Positions 10,101 to 17,645 of a DNA stretch of 64,000 nt are shown here, one piece after another (positions within the stretch are counted from its first letter, which is position 1; the number at the start of each line of letters is the position of its first letter). The position numbers and the translations under genes are program-made. Source of the stretch: Paracnuella aquatica (GTDB lineage: Bacteria; Bacteroidota; Bacteroidia; Chitinophagales; Chitinophagaceae); contig NZ_QOWJ01000010.1 of NCBI RefSeq assembly GCF_003332885.2, positions 62,001 to 126,000 of the forward strand, written 5' to 3'. The notes under the pieces are model-generated. The model made no database searches. It was given only the letters and a program-made list of their open reading frames with translations, and was not told where the DNA came from.

Positions 10101-10248
10101 CCAGCAGGTGCAGCAGGTGTATGCCGAACTGGCGCGGCAGGTGGATGCAGAACTAGCCAAGCTGGAAGCGATTAATAAAACGGATGTGCCCGCACTGAAT
10201 GCCCTGATCCGCCAAAGTACCCTGCCGGTGATTGGGCTGAAAGAATAG
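7129..10248 (+). CDS. Secreted BNR-repeat (VPS10/sialidase-like) protein 2
   Basis: A 1,039-residue paralogue of the preceding gene, with signal peptide MSKTILFLLLCASMMAGAQ. Asp-box repeats are visible along the first ~700 residues (TTDAGTTW, SEDGGRTW, TTDGGKTW, SVDGGETW, SADGGTTW, SRDGGKTF), followed by a FlgD-like segment (IMDGEGKTIRTYS...NRFAWNLQYPE) and a helical C-terminal region. The layout matches the first copy block by block, which points to an old tandem duplication. The protein is probably periplasmic or surface exposed. The substrate is not known. Confidence 0.85.
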   Translation: MSKTILFLLLCASMMAGAQKPATTANTNNEPVYTALKYRQVGPFRGGRSAAVAGSYTQRNTFYFGATGGGVWKTTDAGTTWKNISDGYFGGTIGAVAVAPSDENVLYVGEGEHTVRGNVSEGLGGMWRSEDGGRTWKNIGLKDGRHIIRIVVHPRDPNTVWAAVLGHLFGPNETRGVYKTTDGGKTWKRTLFVNGQTGASELVMEPGNPQVWYAGTWRILRTPYSLESGGEGSGLWKSVDGGETWKNITASKGLPRGVWGIVGVAVAPSNPDRVYALVENAAGGLFSSADGGTTWSLVSSDNNIRQRAWYYTKVFVDPKNEQTVYAPNVGFMRSRDGGKTFQSIRTPHSDHHDLWIDPQDGNRMIVADDGGAQVSFNGGDSWSTMMNQPTAQLYRVSTDNAFPYRILAAQQDNSTLRIRHRSTGAAITESDWEETAGSESGYVVADPLNPDIVYGGNYGGYLSRLDHRTGENRAINVWPDNPMGAGADVLKYRFQWNFPIFFSPHNPKKLYTAGNHLFATENEGASWTELSPDLTTNDKSKQGPSGGPITKDNTSVEYYSTIFTAMESPYEQDLLWTGSDDGLIHVSRDGGKAWENVTPKGAPKWMMWNSLDADPFKKGALYAVGTRYKLNDFTPYIYKTEDYGKSWKLITAGIDKMHFTRVARADAKRPGLLYAGTEYGMYISFNDGASWQPFQLNLPVTPITDLTIKENDLIVGTQGRSIWILDDLGLVQQTAPGIANKALHVFAPKEVYRMAGNTFRQNFGTPTNAGTNPPGGALFYYHVKEAPDSLKASVTIMDGEGKTIRTYSTDAKEESAKLDVRQGINRFAWNLQYPEVERIDGMILWNGVPGAILAPPGKYTARFRAGKDSADMPFVVKANPNYKTTDADYAAQFKFLWSVREKFNQTQKAIRDIRALRSQINEFASRNAKDAAAAPIKAMGDSINKKLTAIEEALYQTKAKSTQDVLNYPIRLNDKLGGLFDVANSGHTAPSQQVQQVYAELARQVDAELAKLEAINKTDVPALNALIRQSTLPVIGLKE

Positions 10249-10257
10249 CGCAGCAAA

Positions 10258-10409
10258 ATATCGAACAAGGAATAAAGAACAGATGAAGGACGAAGTGGGA
10301 TGCATGTTTGCTTCCAATAATCCAAAAATCAATCATTGCTAATTATTGGATTATTAATTATTGGCTGTTTCCTTCTGCGGTTCAGCGTTCCTTGTTCCTT
10401 GTTCGATAT
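10258..10409. repeat. Intergenic palindromic repeat, family H, with nested AT-rich repeat
   Basis: Perfect 15-bp arms ATATCGAACAAGGAA (10258-10272) and its complement (10395-10409) enclose about 120 bases. Nested inside is an AT-rich pair built on CCAATAATCC (10314-10323) and a GGATTATT...ATTGG stretch ending near 10363. A further tract of TTCCTTGTTC words runs to about 10475. The whole gap between the BNR gene and the LytTR gene is made of such words. Confidence 0.7.
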
Positions 10410-10477
10410 TCTTTCCCAACTTCCTCTGTTCCTTGTTCCTCTGTTCATCTGTTCGCTATTCTTTCCCACAGCATCCC

Positions 10478-10485
10478 TATATTTG
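10478..10485 (+). promoter_or_regulatory. Putative -7 promoter element of the LytTR gene
   Basis: TATATTTG fits the Bacteroidota consensus TAnnTTTG and lies 17 bases before the ATG of the response regulator. Confidence 0.5.
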
Positions 10486-10502
10486 TTGGTAACACCCTTA
10501 GC

Positions 10503-11201
10503 ATGAAGTGTCTGATTATTGATGATAACAAGGTAGCCCGTCTTGCCATGCGCCAGCTTGTGGGGCAGGTACAGTCGCTGCAGCTGGTGGCCGAGTGCAG
10601 CGATGCGCTGGAGGCTTACAACCACCTGAGCAAGGAACACATCGATCTGCTGCTGCTCGACATTGAAATGCCTGAAATGACCGGTATTGAACTCACCAAA
10701 CAGCTGCCTGCCAACATTCGCCCCCTCATTATTTTTACTACCGCCAAAACCGATTATGCCGTAGAGGCTTTTGAATTAAGCGTGGTAGATTACCTGGTAA
10801 AACCCGTGGCGCTGCCGCGTTTTTTGCAGGCCATTGAGCGGGCCAAAGAAGCCCTCGACAGCAACCGCCAGGATGTGCGCATCGATGGGCAGGAATTTGT
10901 TTTTGTAAAAGACAATGGCATCCTCAAAAAGCTCAATGTAGAAGACATCCTTTACCTGGAAGCAATGGGCGATTATGTAAAAGTGCACACGGCGCAAAAA
11001 TTTCATGTGCTGCATTCCACGCTGAAGGCCATTGAAGAAAAACTGCCCACCAGTAAGTTTTTGCGGGTACACCGCAGCTATATTGTTGCCCTCAACAAAA
11101 TCGATTACATACAGGAAGGCACCATTTACATTGGCAAGGCCTCGGTGCCGCTGGCCGAAACCTATAAAGTAATGATGAACAAACGCCTGAACATGTTGTA
11201 G
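10503..11201 (+). CDS. LytTR-family response regulator
   Basis: A 232-residue two-domain regulator. Residues 1-120 form a receiver domain with acidic pair D7-D8, phosphoacceptor D53 in LLLLDIEMPEMTG, and the conserved lysine in VVDYLVKPV. Residues 130-232 form a LytTR DNA-binding domain (VEDILYLEAMGDYVKVH; FLRVHRSYIVALNKI). Proteins of this kind are phosphorylated by LytS/YehU-type histidine kinases and bind direct repeats upstream of target genes. No such kinase lies next to it here, so the partner is elsewhere or the unit is an orphan. Start at 10503 begins the receiver domain exactly; the in-frame extension upstream is repeat DNA. Confidence 0.93.
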   Translation: MKCLIIDDNKVARLAMRQLVGQVQSLQLVAECSDALEAYNHLSKEHIDLLLLDIEMPEMTGIELTKQLPANIRPLIIFTTAKTDYAVEAFELSVVDYLVKPVALPRFLQAIERAKEALDSNRQDVRIDGQEFVFVKDNGILKKLNVEDILYLEAMGDYVKVHTAQKFHVLHSTLKAIEEKLPTSKFLRVHRSYIVALNKIDYIQEGTIYIGKASVPLAETYKVMMNKRLNML

Positions 11202-11259
11202 GCCGTTGCAGTATCGTTGCTGTTGCACGTTCCTGCATTTGCTTTTTTAATACGTAAAT

Positions 11260-11287
11260 AAAGGGTGTCCTGTTATGGGGCACCTTT
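11260..11287 (+). terminator. Imperfect terminator hairpin
   Basis: AAAGGGTGTCC (11260-11270) can pair with GGGGCACCTTT (11277-11287) with one bulge, followed by a T-rich stretch. It would end the LytTR transcript. Confidence 0.5.
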
Positions 11288-11497
11288 TATTTTGTGCCCG
11301 CCCAAAGCATAAACAGCACAAAAATTGCGGTTACACATCGCCCAAAAGGCGTGCTGTTGCCCCTGCCGGTTTTTTGCTGCCCGTGCCGGTTGCAGCGGCT
11401 GTGGCCAACCGGTTTTTTCCACCGTTGCAAATGCCCCCTTCACCGAAGCGATTTTAGCATTAACCTAAATGTACCCCCTTGGGCAGCCCCTTGTTTT

Positions 11498-11505
11498 TAC
11501 ATTTG
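11498..11505 (+). promoter_or_regulatory. Putative -7 promoter element of the small membrane protein
   Basis: TACATTTG fits TAnnTTTG, and TTG at 11479-11481 is a possible -33 element. An in-frame ATG at 11511 begins five bases after the box, so a leaderless start there is an alternative to the ATG at 11577. Confidence 0.5.
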
Positions 11506-11576
11506 CTGCAATGGTAAAATCTGGTGTTTGTAATCAATTTTTGCCCACCACCAACGCGAAGCCTAGCTACGTACTT

Positions 11577-11765
11577 ATGTCCAGAAAACGAATTATTTTA
11601 TTTCTTGTGTCCATCCTGCTGCTCATCGCTTCGGAGTACCTGCTCCTGAGCGAACTGATGGCGGAGGCCAACATGCTGCCGGTGCTGGTAAGTGGCAGCG
11701 TGTTGCTGGCCAGCGTATTCTTCGTGGTGCGCTTTTATAAAGAGTGGCGCGAATCGCTGAAATAA
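11577..11765 (+). CDS. Small two-helix membrane protein
   Basis: A 62-residue hydrophobic protein (MSRKRIILFLVSILLLIAS...) with two predicted membrane helices (about residues 5-22 and 32-50) and a charged, arginine- and glutamate-containing C-terminal tail. I do not recognise a family. The start is uncertain: ATG 11577 directly precedes the first helix, whereas ATG 11511 lies next to a promoter box and would add 22 residues. It stands alone between the LytTR gene and the hybrid kinase. Confidence 0.5.
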   Translation: MSRKRIILFLVSILLLIASEYLLLSELMAEANMLPVLVSGSVLLASVFFVVRFYKEWRESLK

Positions 11766-12028
11766 ACCAAGCTGCTATCTTTCTTGCTGCGGCTCCTTAG
11801 GCTGCCTTTCTTTTTACTTTTGCTGCATTTTTAGCTCCGTTATTTTTTGTTGTTGCAACAGTTTTTCGTGCTGTTTGCTTGCTCCATTTTCAAATGATGC
11901 ATCAATACATACGCAGCATTTATTTTATATGATGCTTGCGTTGTGCAGCGATATTTTTTTTATTTGCCAAACGAGTTGTGTAAATAAAAACTTGAGGTCT
12001 GTTTTTTGTATTTTAGGTTTTCTTAACC

Positions 12029-14227
12029 ATGAGGAACAGGCAATTCATTAGCATAGCACTGGCTGGGTTTCTGATTGGCGTTGTATTGATCGTTTTATTG
12101 CAGGTGCTGTCGGGGCAAAATATTAAACGCCTCATTGATGGCAACAACAACCTGCAGCAGGAGTTGCACATCCGGAACGAACTTCGTCAGATTCAAACCA
12201 CCATCGTCACACTGGAAAGTGATGTGCGGGGTGCTGTTATTTCCGGCGACGGTGTTTTTGTCAACAACATCACCGCTAGCCTGGCCCGCCTCGATACACA
12301 GCTTGTTTCCATTGAACGCCTCCTGGGCATACCCGGCACCGAGCGGGAAGTGCAACGCCTCGACTACCTGGTACGCCAAAAAATTGCATTCAACAACCAG
12401 ATTCTGGACGCCCTGGCCAAGGGCGGTACCAATGCCGGCGCCGACCTGGTAAATACCGGCCGCGGCCGCCTGCTGCGCGATAGCATTGTAACGGTGCTCA
12501 ATTACCTCGACAACGCCCGGCAGGCCCGGTCCAAAGGCATCATCAGCAATTTTGAGGCAAGTGGTAAAAAGGCATTCAGCTGGGGCCTGGCGCTGGCCAT
12601 TATTGCCTGTGCGGTGGTGGTGGCTGCATTTTTATACATCGTAAGCCAAAGCCAGCACCAGCGTAAAGTGATCGAATCGCTCAACGAATCGGAGCGGCGC
12701 ATCAAAGAGGCGGCTTATCTGAAAGAGCAGTTCATCACCAACATGAGCCACGAGATCCGCACACCCATGAACGCCATCATCGGGTTTACCAACCTGCTGC
12801 GCCGCAGCCAGCTCGATGCCACCCAACGCGAATACGTACAAAACATCCACTCGGCCGGCGACAACCTGCTGGCGCTGGTCAACGATATACTCGACCTCTC
12901 GAAGATAGAAGCGGGGATGATGCACCTTGAAGAAACCCGTTTTTCCATACGCAGTTTGGCTGCATCGGTGGCTGCCATGTTTATGGATAAAATGGAAGAA
13001 AAAGGGCTGCGTTTTTATTCCGAGATCGATGAAGATGTTCCGGACATCCTGGCCGGCGATGCGGTGCGCCTCACGCAGGTGCTGGTCAACCTGTTGGGCA
13101 ATGCCGTGAAATTTACCCGCACCGGCAGCATTTGGCTAAAAGTGCAGTTGCGCCAGCAAAATGATGATAAGGTGGACCTGCTCATAATGGTGCAGGATAC
13201 CGGCATCGGCATTTCTCCCGAAAAGCAACAAACCATTTTCAACCGCTTTCAGCAAGCCGAGGCCGATACCACGCGGCGTTATGGCGGCACGGGCCTGGGG
13301 CTTTCCATTGTAAAACAACTGGTGGAGCTGCAGGGCGGATCGGTGGAGGTAGAGAGCCAGCAGGGCGCTGGCACCACGTTTACCGTAGGCATTGGTTACC
13401 GTATTCCGGATATTTCGGAAGTGGAATCGGCAGGGCTGGTATCGGATGTGCCCTGGGTGGCGCCGGAGCAACTGCACCTGCTGGTGGCCGAAGACAACCT
13501 GATGAACCAGCAACTGATGCGCCACCTGATGCGCAACTGGGGTTTTCATTGCACCATTGTATCAAACGGGTTGCAGGCGGTGGAGCAGTTGCGGCAAAAA
13601 AGGTTTTTGCTGGTACTGATGGATATTCAGATGCCGGAGATGGATGGCTACGTGGCTACGTCGGTGATTCGCACCGAGCTGGGTATGGATGTGCCCATCA
13701 TTGCCATGACGGCCCACGCCATGATTGGCGAAAAAGAAAAATGCCTGCAGCTGGGCATGAACGACTACCTATCGAAGCCCATTAAAGAAAACGAATTGTA
13801 CAACCTGATAGCCCGGTATGCGCAGGCAACGGCTATAAGGGAACAAGAGCAAGCCGGCAACAATGGTGATGGGCACAGCCATTCATTTTCCATATTAAAC
13901 CTCGATTACCTGCGCCAGCTTTCGGGCGGCGATGAGGCGTTTGAAAAAGAAATGATGGCGCAGTTTGCCACACAGGTACCCGACGAGTTGCAGCAACTGC
14001 AGCAGGCCTTTGCAGCGGGCAATATGTCGCAATTAAAATCGGTGGCGCATACGCTGAAATCTACACTCGGGTACATGGGCTTGTCCGACCTGGTGCGGCA
14101 CCACCTCGATGGCATTGAGCATGCAGCACGTGATGGCCGCACCGAAGGCGTAGGCGAACAAATTGCCGCCGTGACCGATGTGGCGCAGCAGGCACTGGCC
14201 GAATTGAACGACCACCTGAACCGGTAA
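12029..14227 (+). CDS. Hybrid sensor histidine kinase (CHASE3-like, HisKA, HATPase, REC, HPt)
   Basis: A 732-residue inner-membrane kinase. One membrane helix at residues 8-27, a helical periplasmic sensor of CHASE3 type to about residue 180, and a second helix at 184-205 precede the HisKA domain with phosphorylated H241 in NMSHEIRTPMNAIIGF. The ATPase domain carries DTGIGISPEKQ and RRYGGTGLGLSIVK. A receiver domain follows with D532 in LMDIQMPEMDGY, and a C-terminal HPt domain has H674 in AHTLKSTLGYMG. All phosphorelay residues are present, so the protein should be an active multistep phosphorelay kinase. No dedicated output regulator lies beside it. The signal is unknown. Confidence 0.93.
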   Translation: MRNRQFISIALAGFLIGVVLIVLLQVLSGQNIKRLIDGNNNLQQELHIRNELRQIQTTIVTLESDVRGAVISGDGVFVNNITASLARLDTQLVSIERLLGIPGTEREVQRLDYLVRQKIAFNNQILDALAKGGTNAGADLVNTGRGRLLRDSIVTVLNYLDNARQARSKGIISNFEASGKKAFSWGLALAIIACAVVVAAFLYIVSQSQHQRKVIESLNESERRIKEAAYLKEQFITNMSHEIRTPMNAIIGFTNLLRRSQLDATQREYVQNIHSAGDNLLALVNDILDLSKIEAGMMHLEETRFSIRSLAASVAAMFMDKMEEKGLRFYSEIDEDVPDILAGDAVRLTQVLVNLLGNAVKFTRTGSIWLKVQLRQQNDDKVDLLIMVQDTGIGISPEKQQTIFNRFQQAEADTTRRYGGTGLGLSIVKQLVELQGGSVEVESQQGAGTTFTVGIGYRIPDISEVESAGLVSDVPWVAPEQLHLLVAEDNLMNQQLMRHLMRNWGFHCTIVSNGLQAVEQLRQKRFLLVLMDIQMPEMDGYVATSVIRTELGMDVPIIAMTAHAMIGEKEKCLQLGMNDYLSKPIKENELYNLIARYAQATAIREQEQAGNNGDGHSHSFSILNLDYLRQLSGGDEAFEKEMMAQFATQVPDELQQLQQAFAAGNMSQLKSVAHTLKSTLGYMGLSDLVRHHLDGIEHAARDGRTEGVGEQIAAVTDVAQQALAELNDHLNR

Positions 14228-14441
14228 CACACCGGCTGATTCCCAAATAAATTCTATCCATTTTTTACTGCCGGGCTGTTGCGGCTGCAGGTGCATTTAT
14301 GGCTGTTGTTTGTAGTGGCAAAAGCCTGTAATGCCCATCAATAAAGGGTTGCAGCAGATGCTTTAGTTGGTAGAATATTAACTTCATCGACCAAAATGAC
14401 CTTTTCGCCGAAAGGAAAAGGGTAGGTGCGTTGGCGCGACT

Positions 14442-14557
14442 TACTTTTACATTGTCAACGATCAAATAGATAATCTGACTTCTATATACAGATAAACGAC
14501 TTGGTTTCGTATGGTTAAGGGTGAAGCCCTGCTATTCTTAGCGGGGCACTTTTTTTT
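14442..14557 (+). ncRNA. Candidate small RNA
   Basis: A promoter-like TACTTTTA (14442-14449) is followed about 75 bases later by a terminator: GCCCTGCT (14526-14533) pairs with AGCGGGGC (14540-14547, one G-U pair) and a run of eight or more T. The nearest upstream gene ends 300 bases earlier, so the terminator has no obvious protein gene to serve. No RNA family is recognised, and the promoter match lacks the final G. Confidence 0.3.
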
Positions 14558-14766
14558 CCAAAAAAACTTATTCCAATTTTTTGCTGCCACAGGCCTTTGG
14601 TCGGGGAGCAATGTCCTAATCTAAAACCGCATCCTGTTTCTACAGGATGCTTTCCTTAAGGTTTCGCCTTGCATTTCTTTCATTTTCTTTTTCCTTGTTG
14701 CTTTTGATTATTTGCCTGTAAATAACTGCATCAGTTTATAGCCTTTCTTCTTCGTGTTTCTTCTTC

Positions 14767-14786
14767 CCTTTGTGCCTTAGTGGTTC
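14767..14786. repeat. Half copy of repeat family C
   Basis: CCTTTGTGCCTTAGTGGTTC matches the right arm of the palindromes at 50143-50223 and 52540-52622, without a matching left arm nearby. Confidence 0.55.
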
Positions 14787-14826
14787 AAACCCAAACCTAA
14801 TTGCAACAGCTAACCCGCTGCCTGCT

Positions 14827-14834
14827 TACTTTTG
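14827..14834 (+). promoter_or_regulatory. -7 promoter element of trmD, likely leaderless
   Basis: TACTTTTG ends exactly four bases before the trmD ATG. A TTG triplet 23 bases upstream of the box is a possible -33 element. With the usual distance from box to transcription start, the mRNA would begin at or next to the start codon. Confidence 0.6.
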
Positions 14835-14838
14835 CGCC

Positions 14839-15519
14839 ATGCGCATTGATATCATTTCTGTTTTGCCCGAACTGCTGGAAAGCCCGCTGAACCACTCCAT
14901 AATGAAGCGTGCCCAAACAAAGGGCTTGCTGGAGGTGCAGGTGCACCACCTGCGGCAGTGGGCGGTGAACGAATACGGGCAGGTAGACGACTATCAATAT
15001 GGCGGCGGCGCCGGGATGGTAATGATGTGTGAGCCGCTGGCAAAAGCGCTGGACCAATTGATGGCCGAACGAACTTACGATGCCATTATTTACCTCACAC
15101 CGGACGGCGTTACACTGAGCCAGGGCATTGCCAACCAGATGTCGTTAAAGGAAAATCTCATCATGATCTGCGGGCATTATAAAGGCATAGATGAACGTAT
15201 CCGGCAGCATTACATTACGCATGAAATTTCTATTGGCGATTATGTGCTGAGTGGTGGCGAGTTGGCCGCTGCGGTGCTGGTGGATGCCATTGGGCGGCTG
15301 TTGCCCGGCGTGCTCAACGATGAAACTTCTGCTTTGTTCGATTCGTTCCAAGACGGTTTGCTGGCGCCGCCGGTGTACACCCGCCCAGCCGATTTCCGTG
15401 GCTGGAAAGTACCCGACATTTTACTGAGCGGCGATCCTAAAAAAATAGAAGAATGGCGCTACGAACAGGCGCTGCAACGCACCAAAGACCGCCGGCCCGA
15501 TTTGCTGGACGAAGAATGA
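14839..15519 (+). CDS. trmD: tRNA (guanine37-N1)-methyltransferase
   Basis: TrmD transfers a methyl group from S-adenosylmethionine to G37 of tRNAs that read CNN codons, which prevents +1 frameshifting. The 226-residue protein shows the SPOUT-fold trefoil-knot motifs [22 protein letters not shown] and [16 protein letters not shown], and the family N-terminus [17 protein letters not shown]. Its position alone is unusual: in many bacteria it lies in rpsP-rimM-trmD-rplS, but here rpsP and rimM are ~33 kb away and rplS is not in the window. Start ATG 14839 matches the family N-terminus. Confidence 0.97.
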   Translation: MRIDIISVLPELLESPLNHSIMKRAQTKGLLEVQVHHLRQWAVNEYGQVDDYQYGGGAGMVMMCEPLAKALDQLMAERTYDAIIYLTPDGVTLSQGIANQMSLKENLIMICGHYKGIDERIRQHYITHEISIGDYVLSGGELAAAVLVDAIGRLLPGVLNDETSALFDSFQDGLLAPPVYTRPADFRGWKVPDILLSGDPKKIEEWRYEQALQRTKDRRPDLLDEE

Positions 15520-15522
15520 GGA

Positions 15523-15562
15523 GATTGACGATTTACGATTTTGGATTTCGGATTTACGATTG
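15523..15562. repeat. ACGATT-word repeat, family D copy 1
   Basis: A tract made of GATTGACGATTTACGATT followed by GGATTTCGGATTTACGATT. Related tracts lie at 16183-16213 and 62929-63019. Confidence 0.6.
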
Positions 15563-15604
15563 TGGTTGCCTAGTTTTATCATCAATGAATTTAAAAATGG
15601 CGCA

Positions 15605-16033
15605 ATGAAAAAGATTTGCCTACTCATTCTTCTGATGATTTTTTCTGGAGTTATAGTGGCACAAAAAGACCAGCAAGCTATTCAGGCAACAATTGTTGGA
15701 TTTTTCAACGGTTTATCACTGCTTAATGCCGATACATTACGCTATTATACTACAGCGGATTTCGAATTATTGGAAGACGGCGAGCAATGGACCATGGACA
15801 CGCTGTTGAACAAGATGGCGCCCATGAAAGGCTCAAACGTAATTCGTATCAATAGCTTCAACTTTTTAACGACCAGGATACATGGTAATACTGCGTGGGT
15901 TAGCTATGACAATACAGCCGATTATCAGCTTGGTGAAAAACGGCAGCAAGTAAGATGGTTAGAGAGTGCAGTTCTTGTAAAAAACAAGGACAGGTGGATC
16001 ATTCAACTGCTTCATTCAACAAAGAAGAACTAG
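15605..16033 (+). CDS. Secreted NTF2/SnoaL-like (DUF4440-type) protein
   Basis: A 142-residue protein with a signal peptide (MKKICLLILLMIFSGVIVAQ). The pattern AIQATIVGFFNGLSLLNADTLRYYTTADFELLEDG followed by four beta strands ending in WIIQLLHST fits the NTF2-like cone fold of DUF4440-type proteins, quoted here in outline only. Such proteins are small ligand-binding or enzyme-like domains with varied roles, and no function can be given. Start ATG 15605 begins the signal peptide. Base composition is more AT-rich than its neighbours. It is flanked on both sides by family D repeat tracts. Confidence 0.6.
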   Translation: MKKICLLILLMIFSGVIVAQKDQQAIQATIVGFFNGLSLLNADTLRYYTTADFELLEDGEQWTMDTLLNKMAPMKGSNVIRINSFNFLTTRIHGNTAWVSYDNTADYQLGEKRQQVRWLESAVLVKNKDRWIIQLLHSTKKN

Positions 16034-16182
16034 TGTGCACATAAGTTATGCTGCTGGAGCGATGCATTCCTACAACGTTGTTGATAGTAAAGTGCTTGTT
16101 GCACCGCTCATTTGTTTTGTTATTTAATTACGATCATAAACTGTTGAACGTTGTAAACATTCAACCCATCACATTTGCCTTT

Positions 16183-16213
16183 CAATCGTACGATCCAATA
16201 TCGTCAATCGTAA
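16183..16213. repeat. ACGATT-word repeat, family D copy 2
   Basis: The tract carries CAATCGTACGATCC and ATCGTCAATCGTAAATT, in the opposite orientation to copy 1. It lies between the NTF2-like gene and the cytochrome c terminator. Confidence 0.5.
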
Positions 16214-16238
16214 ATTTCAAATGTTGTATAAAACAGAA

Positions 16239-16258
16239 ACGCCCCTGGAAAGGGGCGT
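16239..16258 (-). terminator. Terminator of the cytochrome c gene
   Basis: Arms ACGCCCCT (16239-16246) and its complement (16251-16258) with a four-base loop. Read on the minus strand, the hairpin is followed by a T-rich stretch, so it serves the minus-strand cytochrome gene. Confidence 0.65.
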
Positions 16259-16291
16259 CGTACATTGAAACGAAAACCAACGATTAAGCAA

Positions 16292-16828
16292 TTACACTTG
16301 CTCCTGGTCCATGCGTCGCTTGAGGCCCATTACCTTGTAGGCAAAAAGCAGCGTTGCAATCAACAGAGTACCCAAGGCCAGATAGGTCAGGAGGAGGCCA
16401 TAATTATCGGTGGCAATTGACAGGTAACTGGGGCGTTGTGCAGGTTCGGCTTCTGCTGGCGCCTTGGCAGCCGTGGCTGCGGTTTCTTTTTCGGTTTTTA
16501 TATAGGCAACTACGTTCTTAATATTTTCTTCGGTCAGATCCGGATGATCAGGCATCGGGATCTTGTTGAATTTTTCAAACAGCGCCACCGCATCTTTATC
16601 GCCGGCCTTCACCATTTTTTGCGACGATTGCACAAAGCTTACAATCCAATCCATCGAACGCCGCTCATCTACACCGCCCAGTGCGGGGCCGGTCAGTACT
16701 TTAGTTACGCTGTGGCATCCTGCACACCGGGTAGAGAAAATGCTTTTTCCTTCTTCAACCGGCGGCGTGGCCCATGCAGTAATCGAGGCAAACAGTACAA
16801 GTAAAAAAGTAAGGCGTTTCGAGTTCAT
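16292..16828 (-). CDS. Membrane-anchored monoheme cytochrome c
   Basis: A 178-residue cytochrome with signal peptide (residues 1-20), one heme-binding motif CAGCH at 35-39 and a likely axial methionine in KIPMPDHPDL. The C-terminus carries a membrane helix (about 145-168, LLLTYLALGTLLIATLLFAYKVMG) followed by a basic tail, so the heme domain should sit on the periplasmic side of the inner membrane. It would pass electrons between the quinol-oxidising complex and a terminal enzyme. No other respiratory gene is adjacent; the nearest is the nitrosative-stress block at 17646. A proline/alanine-rich linker separates heme domain and anchor. Confidence 0.88.
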   Translation of the reverse strand: MNSKRLTFLLVLFASITAWATPPVEEGKSIFSTRCAGCHSVTKVLTGPALGGVDERRSMDWIVSFVQSSQKMVKAGDKDAVALFEKFNKIPMPDHPDLTEENIKNVVAYIKTEKETAATAAKAPAEAEPAQRPSYLSIATDNYGLLLTYLALGTLLIATLLFAYKVMGLKRRMDQEQV

Positions 16829-17600
16829 GTTGCTTAGCGTTAGTGGCTTGTTTCTGATGCAAATTTGTACTGCGCCGCGCTGTTAAAAACTTACTAATGG
16901 CAGGCATGGGGATGATTTTTATCAGGCAGCTGCGAAAGTGGAAGAATTTGTAGGTAATAGTTTGGTGAAGTCAAAAGGCAAAATTCAAAAGGCAAAAATG
17001 AGCGTATTTGCAGGCGTGGTGGCGCTTGATTATACAGTGTTTGGTTCTATAAAAAGTAGTGGTTCTTTGATGTTGGCAGGAAAATATTTATGCGCAAACG
17101 TTATTCTTTTAGATGTAATTAAGCTGGAAATACGTTGGCTCAAAACATTGTGCTGCGATTTAAAATCGAAACTGGTAATAGCACCAGTTGTATTTAAACA
17201 AAGAGATGCTGAGCAAAAGGTTCTATTTACAATTCGTTTGTAAAAAACACGCCGCAAAAATTTGAAGCGGACACAAATCCTAACATTACAATCAACTCCA
17301 TTTACAAATGAATGAATGGGGATAGCCCATTCCTGTTGGTAGCGCATCAACTTTGAATTATCATGGTTGGCGTAGCCCAGCCCTGTGCACTGCGCCAAAC
17401 TGCAATCACTCTTATAATATCCTCAGTCCATTTCAATGCCAGCTTTTCCATGATGGTGTACAACAGGTTTTTTGCAAATAAAAAACGCAAGCTCACTGCA
17501 AATCTACTAACACAGTGGTGCATAAACAATCATCATTCGCCATCAAAACATTTCATCTCCCAACCCTATTTCCACCCACCTGAGCAAAGTCAGTAAAATA
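16829..17600. other. Long intergenic region without a supported gene
   Basis: About 770 bases, AT-rich, between the cytochrome c gene and the RIC promoter. Open frames on both strands (for example 16938-17243 on plus, and 17030-17398 and 17347-17529 on minus) have no recognisable family or convincing start. It may be decayed sequence. Confidence 0.5.
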
Positions 17601-17624
17601 ATAAAAGTATACAAATACTTTTAT
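17601..17624 (+). promoter_or_regulatory. Palindromic operator at the RIC promoter
   Basis: Perfect 10-bp arms ATAAAAGTAT (17601-17610) and ATACTTTTAT (17615-17624) with spacer ACAA. The right arm overlaps a promoter-like TACTTTTA. The word AAAAGTATACA (17603-17613) recurs, at the same distance from ATG, upstream of the second RIC-containing operon (37114-37124, minus strand). The size and AT-rich symmetry fit an Rrf2-type operator. Confidence 0.6.
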
Positions 17625-17645
17625 TGCCTCAAAACACAGAAAAAT

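Larger units (their letters stand above)
11202..11576. other. Intergenic region after the LytTR gene
   Basis: This stretch holds a terminator-like hairpin near 11260-11287 and a good -7 element at 11498-11505, and otherwise shows no gene I can support. Confidence 0.5.
14228..14838. other. Long intergenic region upstream of trmD
   Basis: No protein gene is supported in these 611 bases. The region contains a terminator-type hairpin (14526-14557) that may end a small RNA, a half copy of repeat family C (14767-14786) and the trmD promoter box. Confidence 0.6.

Noticed and set aside
3621-10248. The tandem BNR genes with a palindrome between them as a composite transposon
   Set aside because: There is no transposase, no flanking insertion sequence and no target duplication; an old duplication plus an intergenic repeat explains the layout.
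16938-17398. Open frames of about 100-120 codons on both strands between the cytochrome and the RIC gene
   Set aside because: There is no family, no clear start or promoter, and both strands are equally open. They were left as intergenic.
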